A stretch of 64,000 bases of DNA from Burkholderia cepacia (GTDB lineage: Bacteria; Pseudomonadota; Gammaproteobacteria; Burkholderiales; Burkholderiaceae). The stretch covers positions 1 through 64,000 of the forward strand of contig NZ_CP013443.1 in assembly GCF_001718835.1 (NCBI RefSeq), in the 5' to 3' direction. Every line of letters starts with the position of its first letter. Position 1 is the first letter of the stretch. The position numbers and the translations under genes are program-made. Positions 1-12,100 of the stretch are shown piece by piece. The notes beneath the pieces are model-generated. The model saw only the letters and a program-made list of their open reading frames with translations, was not told the origin of the DNA and did no database searches.

Positions 1-1524
1 CTGACGCCCCAGCAGTACGTGACGTGGATCAAACCCTTGGCCCCGGTGGCCTTCGATGCGTCGGCGAACACGCTGTCCATCGCCGCGCCGAACCGCTTCA
101 AGCTGGACTGGGTCAAGAGCCAGTTTTCGGGACGGATCTCCGATCTGGCCCGCGAATTCTGGAACACGCCGATCGACGTCCAGTTCGTTCTCGATCCGAA
201 GGCAGGCATGCGCAGCGCGGCCGGCGCCGCACCGGCTGCCCCGCGCGCGCCGCTGGCGCCGGCCGGCGGCCCGGCTGCCGCCGTGGCCGCGATTGCCGCG
301 AACGTCGCCGCAGCCGCGCCCGCCGCACCCGCTGTGGCCGACGCGCCGATCGGCGCGCAAGCTGCCACGCACCTGAACGCCGACGACGCCGACATCGACC
401 TGCCGAGCCTGCCCGCGCACGAAGCGGCGGCTGGGCGCCGCACGTGGCGCCCCGGCAACGGCGCCGCGCCGGCCGCCGCCGGCGAAGCCGATTCGATGTA
501 CGAACGTTCGAAGCTGAACCCCGTGCTCACGTTCGACAATTTCGTGACCGGCAAGGCGAACCAGCTCGCGCGCGCCGCCGCGATCCAGGTCGCGGACAAC
601 CCGGGCATCTCGTACAACCCGCTGTTCCTGTACGGCGGCGTCGGCCTCGGCAAGACCCACCTGATCCACGCGATCGGCAACCAGCTGCTGCTCGACAAGG
701 CCGGCGCGCGGATCCGCTACATCCATGCGGAACAGTACGTGTCCGACGTGGTGAAGGCGTACCAGCGCAAGGCGTTCGACGACTTCAAGCGCTACTACCA
801 TTCGCTCGACCTGCTGCTGATCGACGATATCCAGTTCTTCTCCGGCAAGTCGCGCACGCAAGAGGAATTCTTCTACGCGTTCGAGGCGCTGGTCGCGAAC
901 AAGGCGCAGGTGATCATCACCAGCGACACGTATCCGAAGGAAATCTCCGGCATCGACGATCGCCTGATCTCGCGCTTCGACTCGGGCCTCACCGTCGCGA
1001 TCGAGCCGCCGGAGCTGGAAATGCGCGTCGCGATCCTGATGCGCAAGGCGCAGTCGGAAGGCGTGAACCTGTCGGAGGACGTCGCGTTCTTCGTCGCGAA
1101 GCACCTGCGCTCGAACGTGCGCGAACTCGAAGGCGCGCTGCGCAAGATCCTCGCGTATTCGAAGTTCCACGGCCGCGAGATCTCGATCGAGCTGACCAAG
1201 GAAGCGCTGAAGGACCTGCTGACCGTGCAGAACCGGCAGATTTCGGTCGAGAACATCCAGAAGACCGTCGCCGACTTCTACAACATCAAGGTCGCGGATA
1301 TGTACTCGAAGAAGCGCCCCGCGAACATCGCGCGGCCGCGGCAGATCGCGATGTACCTCGCGAAGGAACTCACGCAGAAGAGCCTGCCGGAAATCGGCGA
1401 GCTGTTCGGCGGGCGCGATCACACCACCGTGCTGCACGCGGTGCGCAAGATCGCCGACGAGCGCAGCAAGGACGCGCAGCTCAACCACGAGCTGCACGTG
1501 CTGGAACAGACGCTGAAGGGCTGA
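1..1524 (+). CDS. dnaA: Chromosomal replication initiator DnaA (5' end outside window)
   Basis: Initiator ATPase that binds DnaA boxes and melts oriC. The frame is open from base 1 (LTPQQYVTW), so about 15 N-terminal residues lie outside the window and the GTG at 19 is internal. Visible in order: an N-terminal domain I/II with a long Ala/Pro-rich linker (about 200-480 nt), the AAA+ core with Walker A GGVGLGKTH near 630-660 and Walker B LLIDDIQFF near 815-840, and the C-terminal DNA-binding helix-turn-helix with the signature GGRDHTTVLHA near 1408-1440. The Ala-rich linker is typical of Burkholderia. dnaN follows after 170 bp, the standard dnaA-dnaN-gyrB order. Confidence 0.98.
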   Translation: MTPQQYVTWIKPLAPVAFDASANTLSIAAPNRFKLDWVKSQFSGRISDLAREFWNTPIDVQFVLDPKAGMRSAAGAAPAAPRAPLAPAGGPAAAVAAIAANVAAAAPAAPAVADAPIGAQAATHLNADDADIDLPSLPAHEAAAGRRTWRPGNGAAPAAAGEADSMYERSKLNPVLTFDNFVTGKANQLARAAAIQVADNPGISYNPLFLYGGVGLGKTHLIHAIGNQLLLDKAGARIRYIHAEQYVSDVVKAYQRKAFDDFKRYYHSLDLLLIDDIQFFSGKSRTQEEFFYAFEALVANKAQVIITSDTYPKEISGIDDRLISRFDSGLTVAIEPPELEMRVAILMRKAQSEGVNLSEDVAFFVAKHLRSNVRELEGALRKILAYSKFHGREISIELTKEALKDLLTVQNRQISVENIQKTVADFYNIKVADMYSKKRPANIARPRQIAMYLAKELTQKSLPEIGELFGGRDHTTVLHAVRKIADERSKDAQLNHELHVLEQTLKG

Positions 1525-1554
1525 GCGCGCGCACCGCGCTTGATAATTCGGCCT

Positions 1555-1586
1555 CCGCCCCAATTTAAGGGGGGCGGTTCGGTTTT
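1555..1586 (+). terminator. Possible dnaA terminator/attenuator hairpin
   Basis: CCGCCCC (1555-1561) pairs with GGGGCGG (1571-1577) across an A/T loop, followed by TTCGGTTTT. It lies between dnaA and dnaN. The U tract is interrupted, so it may only attenuate. Confidence 0.4.
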
Positions 1587-1694
1587 GAGGCACAATACTG
1601 GTTTGACCGCCCCGGTGGTGGCGGGCCAAGAGCCCGGCCGGCGGGGCGCTGCGAGGCTGCTGCGCTGCAGGCCGTTACTCAACGAAGGAACTCT

Positions 1695-2801
1695 ATGCAA
1701 CTGGTCAAGACCGAACGAGACACCCTCCTCAGGCCGCTGCAAACGGTCAGCGGCATCGTCGAACGCCGCCATACGTTGCCGATCCTCGCCAACCTGCTGA
1801 TCACCAAGAACGGCCCGGACGTTTCATTCCTGTCGACCGACCTGGAGCTGCAGATCACCACGCGCGCCGATTTCGGCGTCGGCGGCGACCAGGTCGCGAC
1901 CACCGTCGCGGCCCGCAAGCTGCTCGACATCCTGCGCGCGATGCCTGACGGCCAGGTCACGCTGTCGCTCGCCGACAAGCGCCTCACCGTTCAATCGGGC
2001 AAGAGCCGCTTCGCCCTGCAGACGCTGGCGGCCGACGAGTTCCCGACCGTCGCGCAGGCGAAGGATTTCGGCGCCACGCTCACCGTCCCGCAGAAGTCGT
2101 TCCGCCAGCTGCTCGGCATGGTGCACTTCGCGATGGCGCAGCAGGACATCCGCTACTACCTGAACGGCATGCTGCTCGTCGTCGACGGCGACCAGCTGAT
2201 GGCCGTGGCCACCGACGGCCACCGCCTCGCGTTCTCGTCGATGAAACTCGAAGGCGGCACGTTCGGCCGCCAGGAAGTCATCGTGCCGCGCAAGACGATT
2301 CTCGAGCTGCAGCGCCTGCTCGAGGACATCGACGACACCGTCACCATCGACATCGCGCAGACCCAGGCCAAGTTCACGTTCGGCCAGGTCGAGCTCGTGT
2401 CGAAACTCGTCGAGGGCAAGTTCCCCGACTTCCAGCGCGTGATCCCGAAGGCGCACAAGAACACGTTCGAGATCGGCCGTGAAGAACTGCAGCGTTCGCT
2501 GCAGCGCGCGGCGATCCTGACCTCGGACAAGTTCAAGGGCGTGCGCTGCATCATCGCGCCGGGCCAGCTGAAGATCATGTCGACCAACGCCGATCAGGAA
2601 GAGGCGCAGGAAGAACTCGAAATCGCCTACCAGGGCGATACCGTCGACATCGGCTTCAACGTCACGTATCTGCTCGACGTGCTCGCGAACCTGAAGGTCG
2701 ACACCGTGCAGGTGAGCCTCGGCGACGCCAGCTCGAGCGCGCTGATTACCGTGCCCGAGAACGACGAGTTCAAGTATGTCGTGATGCCGATGCGCATCTG
2801 A
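1695..2801 (+). CDS. dnaN: DNA polymerase III sliding clamp (beta subunit)
   Basis: 368-residue beta clamp, the usual length for the family, which encircles DNA and tethers polymerase III. It begins MQLVKTERDTLLRPLQ and ends with the family-typical VVMPMRI tail; three repeated clamp domains span the whole length. A Shine-Dalgarno-like GAAGGAA sits just ahead of the ATG at 1695. It lies between dnaA and gyrB, as in most beta- and gammaproteobacteria. Confidence 0.98.
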   Translation: MQLVKTERDTLLRPLQTVSGIVERRHTLPILANLLITKNGPDVSFLSTDLELQITTRADFGVGGDQVATTVAARKLLDILRAMPDGQVTLSLADKRLTVQSGKSRFALQTLAADEFPTVAQAKDFGATLTVPQKSFRQLLGMVHFAMAQQDIRYYLNGMLLVVDGDQLMAVATDGHRLAFSSMKLEGGTFGRQEVIVPRKTILELQRLLEDIDDTVTIDIAQTQAKFTFGQVELVSKLVEGKFPDFQRVIPKAHKNTFEIGREELQRSLQRAAILTSDKFKGVRCIIAPGQLKIMSTNADQEEAQEELEIAYQGDTVDIGFNVTYLLDVLANLKVDTVQVSLGDASSSALITVPENDEFKYVVMPMRI

Positions 2802-2828
2802 CGCGCACGACATCGCGACACACACCAG

Positions 2829-2856
2829 GGGGCGGCAAGCCCCTTTGGCGTTTTTA
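2829..2856 (+). terminator. Hairpin after dnaN
   Basis: GGGGC (2829-2833), loop GGCAA, GCCCC (2839-2843), then TTTGGCGTTTTT. It is short but followed by two T runs, 28 bp after the dnaN stop. Probably a weak Rho-independent terminator. Confidence 0.45.
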
Positions 2857-2870
2857 TGGCGAACCGACAA

Positions 2871-2907
2871 CCCGCCCTTTTAGTGCCTTTTCGGCACTTC
2901 GGGCGGG
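2871..2907 (+). promoter_or_regulatory. Two-storey hairpin in the gyrB leader
   Basis: An outer stem CCCGCCC (2871-2877) pairs with GGGCGGG (2901-2907) and encloses an inner perfect stem AGTGCC/GGCACT (2882-2887, 2893-2898) with loop TTTTC. It lies 88 bp upstream of the gyrB start. No long T run follows, so it is better read as a leader structure or attenuator than as a plain terminator. The function is inferred. Confidence 0.4.
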
Positions 2908-2994
2908 CCAGGAAACTGGAGCGGCCCGGCGATTTCCTTCGCTGAAACGCACCGCGCCGCCACCTGAGTGGCCTCGCAGAACCGGAAGATATCC

Positions 2995-5469
<2,475 letters not shown>

Positions 5470-5504
5470 CGCAGTCTGCTAGTTGCCGCATAGAATGACA
5501 AAGC

Positions 5505-5540
5505 AAGGCCCATAAGTTGCCAAACTTATGGGCCTTTTCT
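5505..5540 (+). terminator. Rho-independent terminator of gyrB
   Basis: A perfect 14-bp stem: AAGGCCCATAAGTT (5505-5518), loop GCCA, AACTTATGGGCCTT (5523-5536), then TTCT. It lies 36 bp after the gyrB stop and marks the end of the conserved replication core. Confidence 0.9.
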
Positions 5541-5960
5541 AATTGCGCCATCCCAATGAATCGCATCGGAAAAGCGCGGACATAGGCGATCAGGACCGAA
5601 GACCTTGCGTAAGAGACAGGGGGCACGGCTGGGAGACCTGACAACGAAGCTCTGCCGTCGACATGCACTATGAACATTGGCTTGGATGCAGCACCATGCT
5701 GACGACCTGCAGAGAGTCTTGCAGAGAAAATTCGAGTGGCGCAGAGAGAATAGAAAGATATCGCATACAAATCAATCACTTACATCTCATCACAATGCTG
5801 AATTTTCAGAGAGATTCCGTTAGTTGCATATTTAGTCTCATCCAGTTTGGGGTGCACGCTAATAGTTTAGCCCCGAATGATTGCCATAGGATTCTACCGC
5901 TTGCATTCTAAGAGAGGTGCGCATATACTTCTCTTCGCACAGTAGAACTCTACAGCAACC
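5541..5960. other. Gene-free left edge of the defence island
   Basis: No convincing coding frame. Base composition falls from the GC-rich core to a clearly AT-richer stretch from about 5740 to 5950, consistent with an island boundary. The only recognisable element is the promoter at 5901-5929. No integrase or direct repeat was seen. Confidence 0.5.
5901..5929 (+). promoter_or_regulatory. Sigma-70-like promoter for the half-hsdS/hsdM2 pair
   Basis: TTGCAT (5901-5906), 17 bp, TATACT (5924-5929), 31 bp upstream of the start at 5961. Spacing and hexamers are near consensus, which is uncommon in this GC-rich genome. Confidence 0.5.
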
Positions 5961-6548
5961 ATGGTCACTCATCTTTCAGCGCTCGCCCAAGTTCAAACCG
6001 CCGTGACGCTTCGAAGTCAAGTGCCCCAGGAAGATCCCCGTGGCAACGCACGTGCTTTGGCCATCAGGGATCTGGTGGCAGGACAACCACTACGCTGGGA
6101 TGATTTGCCTCGGGTGACTATTCACGACAAGCACCTCGCTCATTGTCTGCAACCCGGCGACATCGTGATTCCCTCTAGAGGTGATTACTACAAAGCGTGG
6201 CTGTTCGAGGGGGCAGAGGAACCCGTGTTTCCGTTAGGACAGTTGAATATAATTAGACCTGGAAATGGTTTAGATGCACGCTACCTCGTTTGGTATCTGA
6301 ACCAAAAGTCAACGCAAGCGAAAATTTCCTTGCTGTTGACCGGCACCAGCATAAAGGCGTTTACAAAGACTGCTCTGCTCGCGCTGCAAGTAGACGCGCC
6401 GCCGCTTTCTAAACAGCAACAGATCGCAGAGTTAGACCACACCACTCAACAGATTGTAGCAATCCGACATCGCTTGAGTGAGTTGGACAAGAATGAAATC
6501 GCGTATTTGACCCAAAAAATCCTCCATAACGGCAATGACCATGCTTGA
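5961..6548 (+). CDS. Single-TRD type I specificity-like subunit (half-HsdS)
   Basis: 195 residues, about half the length of a usual HsdS (400-450). It shows one target-recognition domain (residues about 1-150, with GDIVIPSRGDYYKAWLF and a Y-L-V-W-Y-L-N segment typical of S proteins) and one conserved helical tail (LSKQQQIAELDHTTQQI, residues about 153-170). Two copies would be needed to build a full bipartite recognition subunit; such half-S proteins are known to work as dimers. It precedes hsdM2 with a 14-bp overlap, an S-before-M order unlike the neighbouring complete system. Codon use is less GC-biased than gyrB. No dedicated hsdR follows. Confidence 0.75.
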   Translation: MVTHLSALAQVQTAVTLRSQVPQEDPRGNARALAIRDLVAGQPLRWDDLPRVTIHDKHLAHCLQPGDIVIPSRGDYYKAWLFEGAEEPVFPLGQLNIIRPGNGLDARYLVWYLNQKSTQAKISLLLTGTSIKAFTKTALLALQVDAPPLSKQQQIAELDHTTQQIVAIRHRLSELDKNEIAYLTQKILHNGNDHA

Positions 6549-8013
6549 TCAGCAACGACAAGATGCAATTCGCACTGCCGTGTGGAATGCATGCGATTTA
6601 TTCCACGGCATCTGCGCTCCTGGCGACAGCAAAGATTTTTTAATGGCAATGCTTCTGCTGAAATACATCTCGGACATTGCCCAAGCTCACGCCAGCCTTA
6701 TCCATGAGCATTCTACGAGCCCGCGCTTCCTCGTGCCCAGGGGTTCGAGCTTCTACGACCTATACGCGACCAAACATCAATCTGGCAACGGTCAACGCAT
6801 CGACGAAGCTCTTTATGCAATTGAAGAGACAAACGTTGAATTGCAAGGGTTGCGCCAAGTCGTCAGTTTCAACGCCGCAGCACTGGGTAGCTTAGAGCAA
6901 AAAGACCGCTTACTTTTTCAGTTGCTTGATGCCTTTAACGTCAATGCACTAGACTTTCGAGAAATTCACGAGAATTCAGCCGAAGCAGCCGCTAACGCCT
7001 GCGATTTACTGATCAAGTATGTTGCAGAATTCAGTGGCAAATGGGGTGTGGATTTTTTCACCCCGCCAGAGATATCTCAGTTGATTGCTCGCCTAATGCA
7101 ACCTAAGGACGGGGAAACGATCAGCGATCCTTGCTGCGGTTCGGGGTCGCTCCTAATCACTTGCAGCCAAATGGCACGCCAAAAGTCAGGCCGCGAAGGC
7201 TGCACCCTGTTTGGTCAAGAGAAGAACGGGAGCACCTGGGCGCTGGCAAAGATGAATATGGTTATGCATGGCGAGATCCAATACCAGCTCGAATGGGGCG
7301 ATACCCTGCGCGACCCCAAGCTGCTCACAGCCGATGGCCATCTTCGGAAGTATGAAATCGTCGTGTCCAGCCCACCGTTCTCACTCAAGGATTGGGGGCA
7401 TGCAACTGCAGAGCAAGACGTGTACCAACGCTACCATCGCGGAGTACCTCCTCGTATGTCGGGCGACTACGCGTTCATCAGTCACATGATCGAAACGCTC
7501 AAACCAGGGAACGGACGCATGGCTGCAGTCGTTTCACACGGGGTGCTGTTTCGAAGTGCAGCAGAACGCCAGATTCGCGAACAGCTTCTCCGGGAGAATG
7601 TGATCGACGCTGTAATTGCCCTACCACCGAAGATGTTCGCCCACACGGGCATTTCCGTGGCGATCTTGGTGGTGCGTAAGGACAAGGTCGACGACAACGT
7701 ACTGTTCATAGATGCCAGCCGTTCTTACCAGCATGGCAAAACACAGAACGTCCTGCGCCAAGCAGATCTTGACTTGATCGAGGGCACCTACCGCTCCCGA
7801 CATGACGTCAGCCGGTATGCGCGACTGGTGACTCATGCCGAGATCGCTGCGAACGACTTCAATCTCAGCGTCGCGCGCTACGTTGATGCTACTGAAGTCG
7901 AGATGGAGGTGAACTTAAACGCGTTACGGGCAGAGCGCGCCCACCTCAAGGCTGAGTTGATGAGCTTGGAGGCCAAGTTGGCGACCCTCTTAGAGAAAAT
8001 CGGCCATGCCTAG
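6535..8013 (+). CDS. hsdM: Type I DNA methyltransferase subunit M (second copy, adenine-N6)
   Basis: 492 residues. The HsdM N-terminal helical domain occupies residues 1-150; the methyltransferase fold has the AdoMet loop DPCCGSGS at 198-205 and a catalytic motif SSPPF at 278-282. The motif normally reads NPPF or DPPF, so Ser in place of Asn is a variant to note. A coiled-coil tail (about 460-492) would contact the S subunit. The ATG at 6535 overlaps the half-hsdS gene; an internal ATG at 6541 is equally possible. It differs strongly from the HsdM encoded at 14588-16429. With the half-S it should form a methyltransferase; restriction would need an R subunit from elsewhere. Confidence 0.88.
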   Translation: MTMLDQQRQDAIRTAVWNACDLFHGICAPGDSKDFLMAMLLLKYISDIAQAHASLIHEHSTSPRFLVPRGSSFYDLYATKHQSGNGQRIDEALYAIEETNVELQGLRQVVSFNAAALGSLEQKDRLLFQLLDAFNVNALDFREIHENSAEAAANACDLLIKYVAEFSGKWGVDFFTPPEISQLIARLMQPKDGETISDPCCGSGSLLITCSQMARQKSGREGCTLFGQEKNGSTWALAKMNMVMHGEIQYQLEWGDTLRDPKLLTADGHLRKYEIVVSSPPFSLKDWGHATAEQDVYQRYHRGVPPRMSGDYAFISHMIETLKPGNGRMAAVVSHGVLFRSAAERQIREQLLRENVIDAVIALPPKMFAHTGISVAILVVRKDKVDDNVLFIDASRSYQHGKTQNVLRQADLDLIEGTYRSRHDVSRYARLVTHAEIAANDFNLSVARYVDATEVEMEVNLNALRAERAHLKAELMSLEAKLATLLEKIGHA

Positions 8014-8025
8014 CACAAAGGAAAA

Positions 8026-8053
8026 CGGCCGCTCACGCGGCCGCCTCCTCTTT
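8026..8053 (+). terminator. Possible hairpin after hsdM2
   Basis: CGGCCGC (8026-8032), loop TCAC, GCGGCCG (8037-8043), then CCTCCTCTTTT. A 7-bp GC stem with a short T run, 12 bp past the hsdM2 stop. It could separate hsdM2 from the HEPN gene or only attenuate. Confidence 0.4.
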
Positions 8054-8124
8054 TGCGTCTTGGAGCCTAGCGTCCGTCCAAAGAGGGAACTACCAAGCCA
8101 TGTAATCCAAGCGCTTACACCGTA

Positions 8125-9123
8125 ATGATATCACGCATGCTCAAACAGATCAAAATCAACACTGCGGGGAATCTGGCACGTATTCAGGCCCTGTCACATG
8201 CGCGCCTGAGCAACTACCGTAGCTTCTTTGGTGCTGCAGACGATGTTCAAGCGCTCGGTCTCTACCAGTGGAACGACGACTTGAGCTCGGTGCTATTCCG
8301 TACGATCTCCCTGGTCGAGGTTGTGCTGCGCAATCAGTTTCACTACGCCATGAGCACGCGCTATGGCGTTGTAGGCGGTCATGGCTCCAAAGATTGGTAT
8401 GAACACGTGGCGTTGGGTGCCCATTCTCGATCCAAGGTCACAGACATTACCCACTACAAGCGTGGACCACAAATGGTACCCCGGACGCCTGTCCCGTCAC
8501 CCGATGACGTTGTGTCTGGCCTGACCTTTGGCTTTTGGCCCCACCTCCTCGATTTGAAGAATGACCTCCACAACAAGGTCGTCGATTGGGGCCCCATTCT
8601 CGTCGATGTCTTGCCAGGCCATCGGCAACGCCAAGCCACACACTGGGCAAAGCTAAAACATCGCGACGCCCTGTTTGCCCGGCTTGATCTGTGCAATGAA
8701 CTGCGCAATCGGATTGCTCATCATGAGCCCATTTGGAAGCTGGGTCCGCTCATGTCCGAAGGCCGCCCGCGCCGCGGTACACCCTTGCCTGTCCAAGCGC
8801 CAGCACCGTCAAGTCCCGCCGACGCGTTAGCCCGCTTGCGCTTGCTCTACGATCGCGTCATCGAACTGCTAAGCTGGCTATCACCACCGGTCGCAAACCA
8901 GCACACTGCAAGTGACATGCATTTTCGATGTCTAAGCCTGTTGCAACCCGAAGCGCTAAGGGTCTATCGACAAGCCCAGCCACCTGCAGAAGTCGACCTG
9001 GCTACAATGGCAAACCTGCGTGAACTGCGGAAGGTCTTGCGCTATGCCGCACGCCGCAAACAACCCATGCTCATCAAGGACGGGGGCTGCCTGATTGGGC
9101 ACCTAACCTGCTCACTACCCTAA
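8125..9123 (+). CDS. Abi_2/AbiD-like abortive-infection protein with HEPN motif
   Basis: 332 residues. The region 40-205 resembles Abi_2 (AbiD/AbiF-like) proteins: segment FRTISLVEVVLRNQF near 58-72, then an all-helical stretch ending in RNRIAHHEPIW at 194-204. This gives the HEPN Rx4H ribonuclease motif (R194-N195...H199). Family members act as abortive-infection RNases. The C-terminal 120 residues are unassigned. The start could be 8125 or the ATG at 8137; neither has a clear Shine-Dalgarno. It sits 111 bp after hsdM2 and converges on hsdR with 39 bp between the stops, inside a restriction locus. This placement recalls anticodon nucleases carried in type I operons, but a link here is inferred. 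Confidence 0.7.
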   Translation: MISRMLKQIKINTAGNLARIQALSHARLSNYRSFFGAADDVQALGLYQWNDDLSSVLFRTISLVEVVLRNQFHYAMSTRYGVVGGHGSKDWYEHVALGAHSRSKVTDITHYKRGPQMVPRTPVPSPDDVVSGLTFGFWPHLLDLKNDLHNKVVDWGPILVDVLPGHRQRQATHWAKLKHRDALFARLDLCNELRNRIAHHEPIWKLGPLMSEGRPRRGTPLPVQAPAPSSPADALARLRLLYDRVIELLSWLSPPVANQHTASDMHFRCLSLLQPEALRVYRQAQPPAEVDLATMANLRELRKVLRYAARRKQPMLIKDGGCLIGHLTCSLP

Positions 9124-9162
9124 ACGCATAAGGGAACACTGCTGCCAATTTGCCTGCTCGAC

Positions 9163-12100
9163 CTACTGAGGTTCCGGGGGGCTCTGTTCCGACCTCGCCC
9201 TCAATGCTTCGTACAGTTGCGCCGGGCCCAGCAAGATGTCTTTCAACCCGTCGCGCACGCGCTCTGATCCGAGTGCCTGTGTGCTCATTGCGCTATGTGC
9301 CTCAAACGCATCCATGATGGCACGCAGCAATGCGTCCTTCAGGTCCGGTGAATTGGCGAATTGCTCTTTGCTGTTGCTCATGGCCTGCTGCACCAAGGTT
9401 TCGTTTTCGAGCAGCTTGCCCTTGATAACACCGTTGACATACACCAACTGATCGTCGTCGGTGAGTTCACCCTCGAAGAGCCCGTTCACCTTCTCGATGA
9501 TCTCGCCGAGATACGCTTGCTGCTTGTCCTGGGCTGAGCCACTGCCCACCGAGTCCATCGGCGCAAGCTTCGGTGCGTCACCGTGTCCGAGGTTTAGCGT
9601 CTGTCGGCCGATCTTACGCACGTTGTGGTGAGTCAGTGTGACCTTGGACAGGTCAACGATGTCGCGTTCGCGACCAAATTCCAGCAACGGGATAAGCCGT
9701 TTGTAGAACAGGAAGCGCTTTTCGATGTCGGTATTGCCATAGTCGAAAATCTGCGACAGGAACGCGTAGAGACGCACGAACGCCCCCATGTCATTCTTGA
9801 ACAGCACCAATGCGTCGAGCATGCCCTTGGCGGCCTGGGCGGCCTTGTCGTCGTGCTCCGCTTCAGCCGTCGTTCTTTCCTGCTGTACTGCCTTGTAGCG
9901 CCTGAGGAGTCGGTCGGCGACAGGCGCAATGGCGGCCTGCAATTGAGCCTGAGTCCCTTTCGGGTTCAGCTCGGCATTGACCACGCGGTCGACCTCGAAG
10001 TCGTCGTAGTATCCCGCGGCATCGAGTTTCGCGCGCAAGTCGTAGACATGATGAGGGTCGGTGGTGGCGTCCAGTTCGGCCGTCTCGTAATACGTCTTGA
10101 ATGCCTTCAGGACTTCGGCGGCATCGTTGACAAAGTCGAGGATGTACGTGGTGTCCTTACCAGGATGAGCACGGTTGAGGCGTGACAGCGTCTGCACCGC
10201 CTGGATGCCGCCAAGCATCTTGTCAACGTACATTCCGCACAGCAAGGGCTGGTCAAAACCCGTCTGGAACTTGTTGGCCACGAGCAGCAGGTGATACTCG
10301 GGCTCGTCAAACACGTCGCGGATGTCGCGCCCCTTGAGCCCCGGATTTAGCTCCTTGCTGGTCTCGGTTACCGCTGCAGGGTAGCTCTCGGGGTCGTCGA
10401 TTTCGCCCGAGAACGCCACGAGTACACCCAACGGATAGTTCCGCCTTTCGATGTAGGCGCGAATCGCCTTCTGCCAACGCACGGCCTCCTTGCGGCTGGC
10501 CACGACCACCATCGCCTTGGCTTTGCCGTCGACCAATTGCTGCACGTTCTCGCGGTAATGTTCGACGACGATTTGTACCTTCTGCACGATGTTGTACGGA
10601 TGCAAGCGCACCCACTGCATGATGCCTTTCATCGCGGCACTACGCTCGACCTGCTTTTCGTCGTATTCCTGGCCGTCATGCGCCAGCCTGAAGGCGAGTT
10701 TGTAGGTTGTGTAGTTCTTCAGGACGTCAAGAATGAAGCCTTCCTCGATGGCCTGGCGCATCGAGTACACGTGGAACGGTTGCGGCAGTCCGTCCGGACC
10801 GGGCCGGCCGAACAGTTCCAACGTCTTCTGCTTGGGCGTAGCCGTGAAGGCCACATAGGTCAGTCCCTTCGCGCCAGTGCGCGCCTCCATCTGAGCCGCG
10901 AGCAATGCTTCAGTGTCGACTTCGCCGCCATCCTGCAGATCAGCCCATTCTTCCGCAGACAGCAACTGCTTGAGTTTCGCCGCCGCCTCGCCAGTCTGGG
11001 AACTGTGGGCCTCATCAGCAATAACGGCAAAGCGCTTGCCCTCAGTCGCTGCCAGCTTCTGGACCTCCTGCAGAGCAAACGGGAACGTCTGGATAGTGCA
11101 GACGATGATTTTTTTGCCATCCTTGAGCGCCTGCCCCAACTGCGCGCTCTTGCTTCCGTGCTCGTTAGTGATAGTGGCCACAACGCCGGTCGTGCGCTCG
11201 AAGTCGAAGATGGCCTCTTGCAATTGCGCATCGAGCACCGTGCGGTCGGACACGACAAGCACGCTATCGAATATCTTGCGGTGTTCCGCGTCGTGCAAGT
11301 CAGCAAGAAAATGTGCGGTCCAAGCAATGGAATTAGTTTTGCCCGAACCGGCCGAGTGTTGAATCAGGTATCTCTGACCAGATCCTTGCGCCAGCACGTC
11401 AGCCACCACCTTGCGGGTCGCGTCGAGCTGGTGGTAGCGCGGAAAGATGACTGCTTTCAGTTGCTTCTTGTCGTCGCGCTTGCCAATCAAGTAGCGGTGC
11501 AGAATATCGAGCCAGCTATCGCGTGCCCATACCTCTTCCCAAAGATAGCCCGTGGCGAACCCGTGTGAGTTCGGCTCATTGCCCGCCGCACCGTTGTTTC
11601 CGCGATTAAACGGCAGAAACTGTGTGGCTGGACCCGCGAGGCGGGTAGTCATCATGACCTCAGTTTGGCTCACCGCGAAGTGCACGAGCGCACCGCTTGG
11701 GAAGCTAAGAAGCGGCTCGACCTGCCCGCCCTTGGGCTGCGGATGGCGGTCGAAGCGATACTGGTCAACAGCGTCCTGCACGCTCTGCGTGAAGTCCGAT
11801 TTCAGCTCGGCGGTCGCGACCGGGATACCGTTGACGAACAGGACCAGGTCTAACGCGTCCTGCGGGTGATTCAGCGAATGCCGCACCTGGCGCACCACGC
11901 GCAGTCGGTTGGCGGCGTAGCGCTGCCCGATGACCGGGTTAATCGCCAGTGCGGGCTTGAACTGCACCAGAGAGAGCGGCTCCTTGAGTCCCAACATCTC
12001 CACGCCGCGACGCAATACGTCCAAGGTGCCACGCTCGTTCAAGCTCTTGCGTACCCGTTCCGCTAACCGCTCGTTGAGCGCCGGTCCGTGAGTCTTGATC

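Noticed and set aside
5663..5911. 82-codon open frame after gyrB
   Set aside because: Random-looking composition in the AT-rich island edge and overlaps the predicted promoter.
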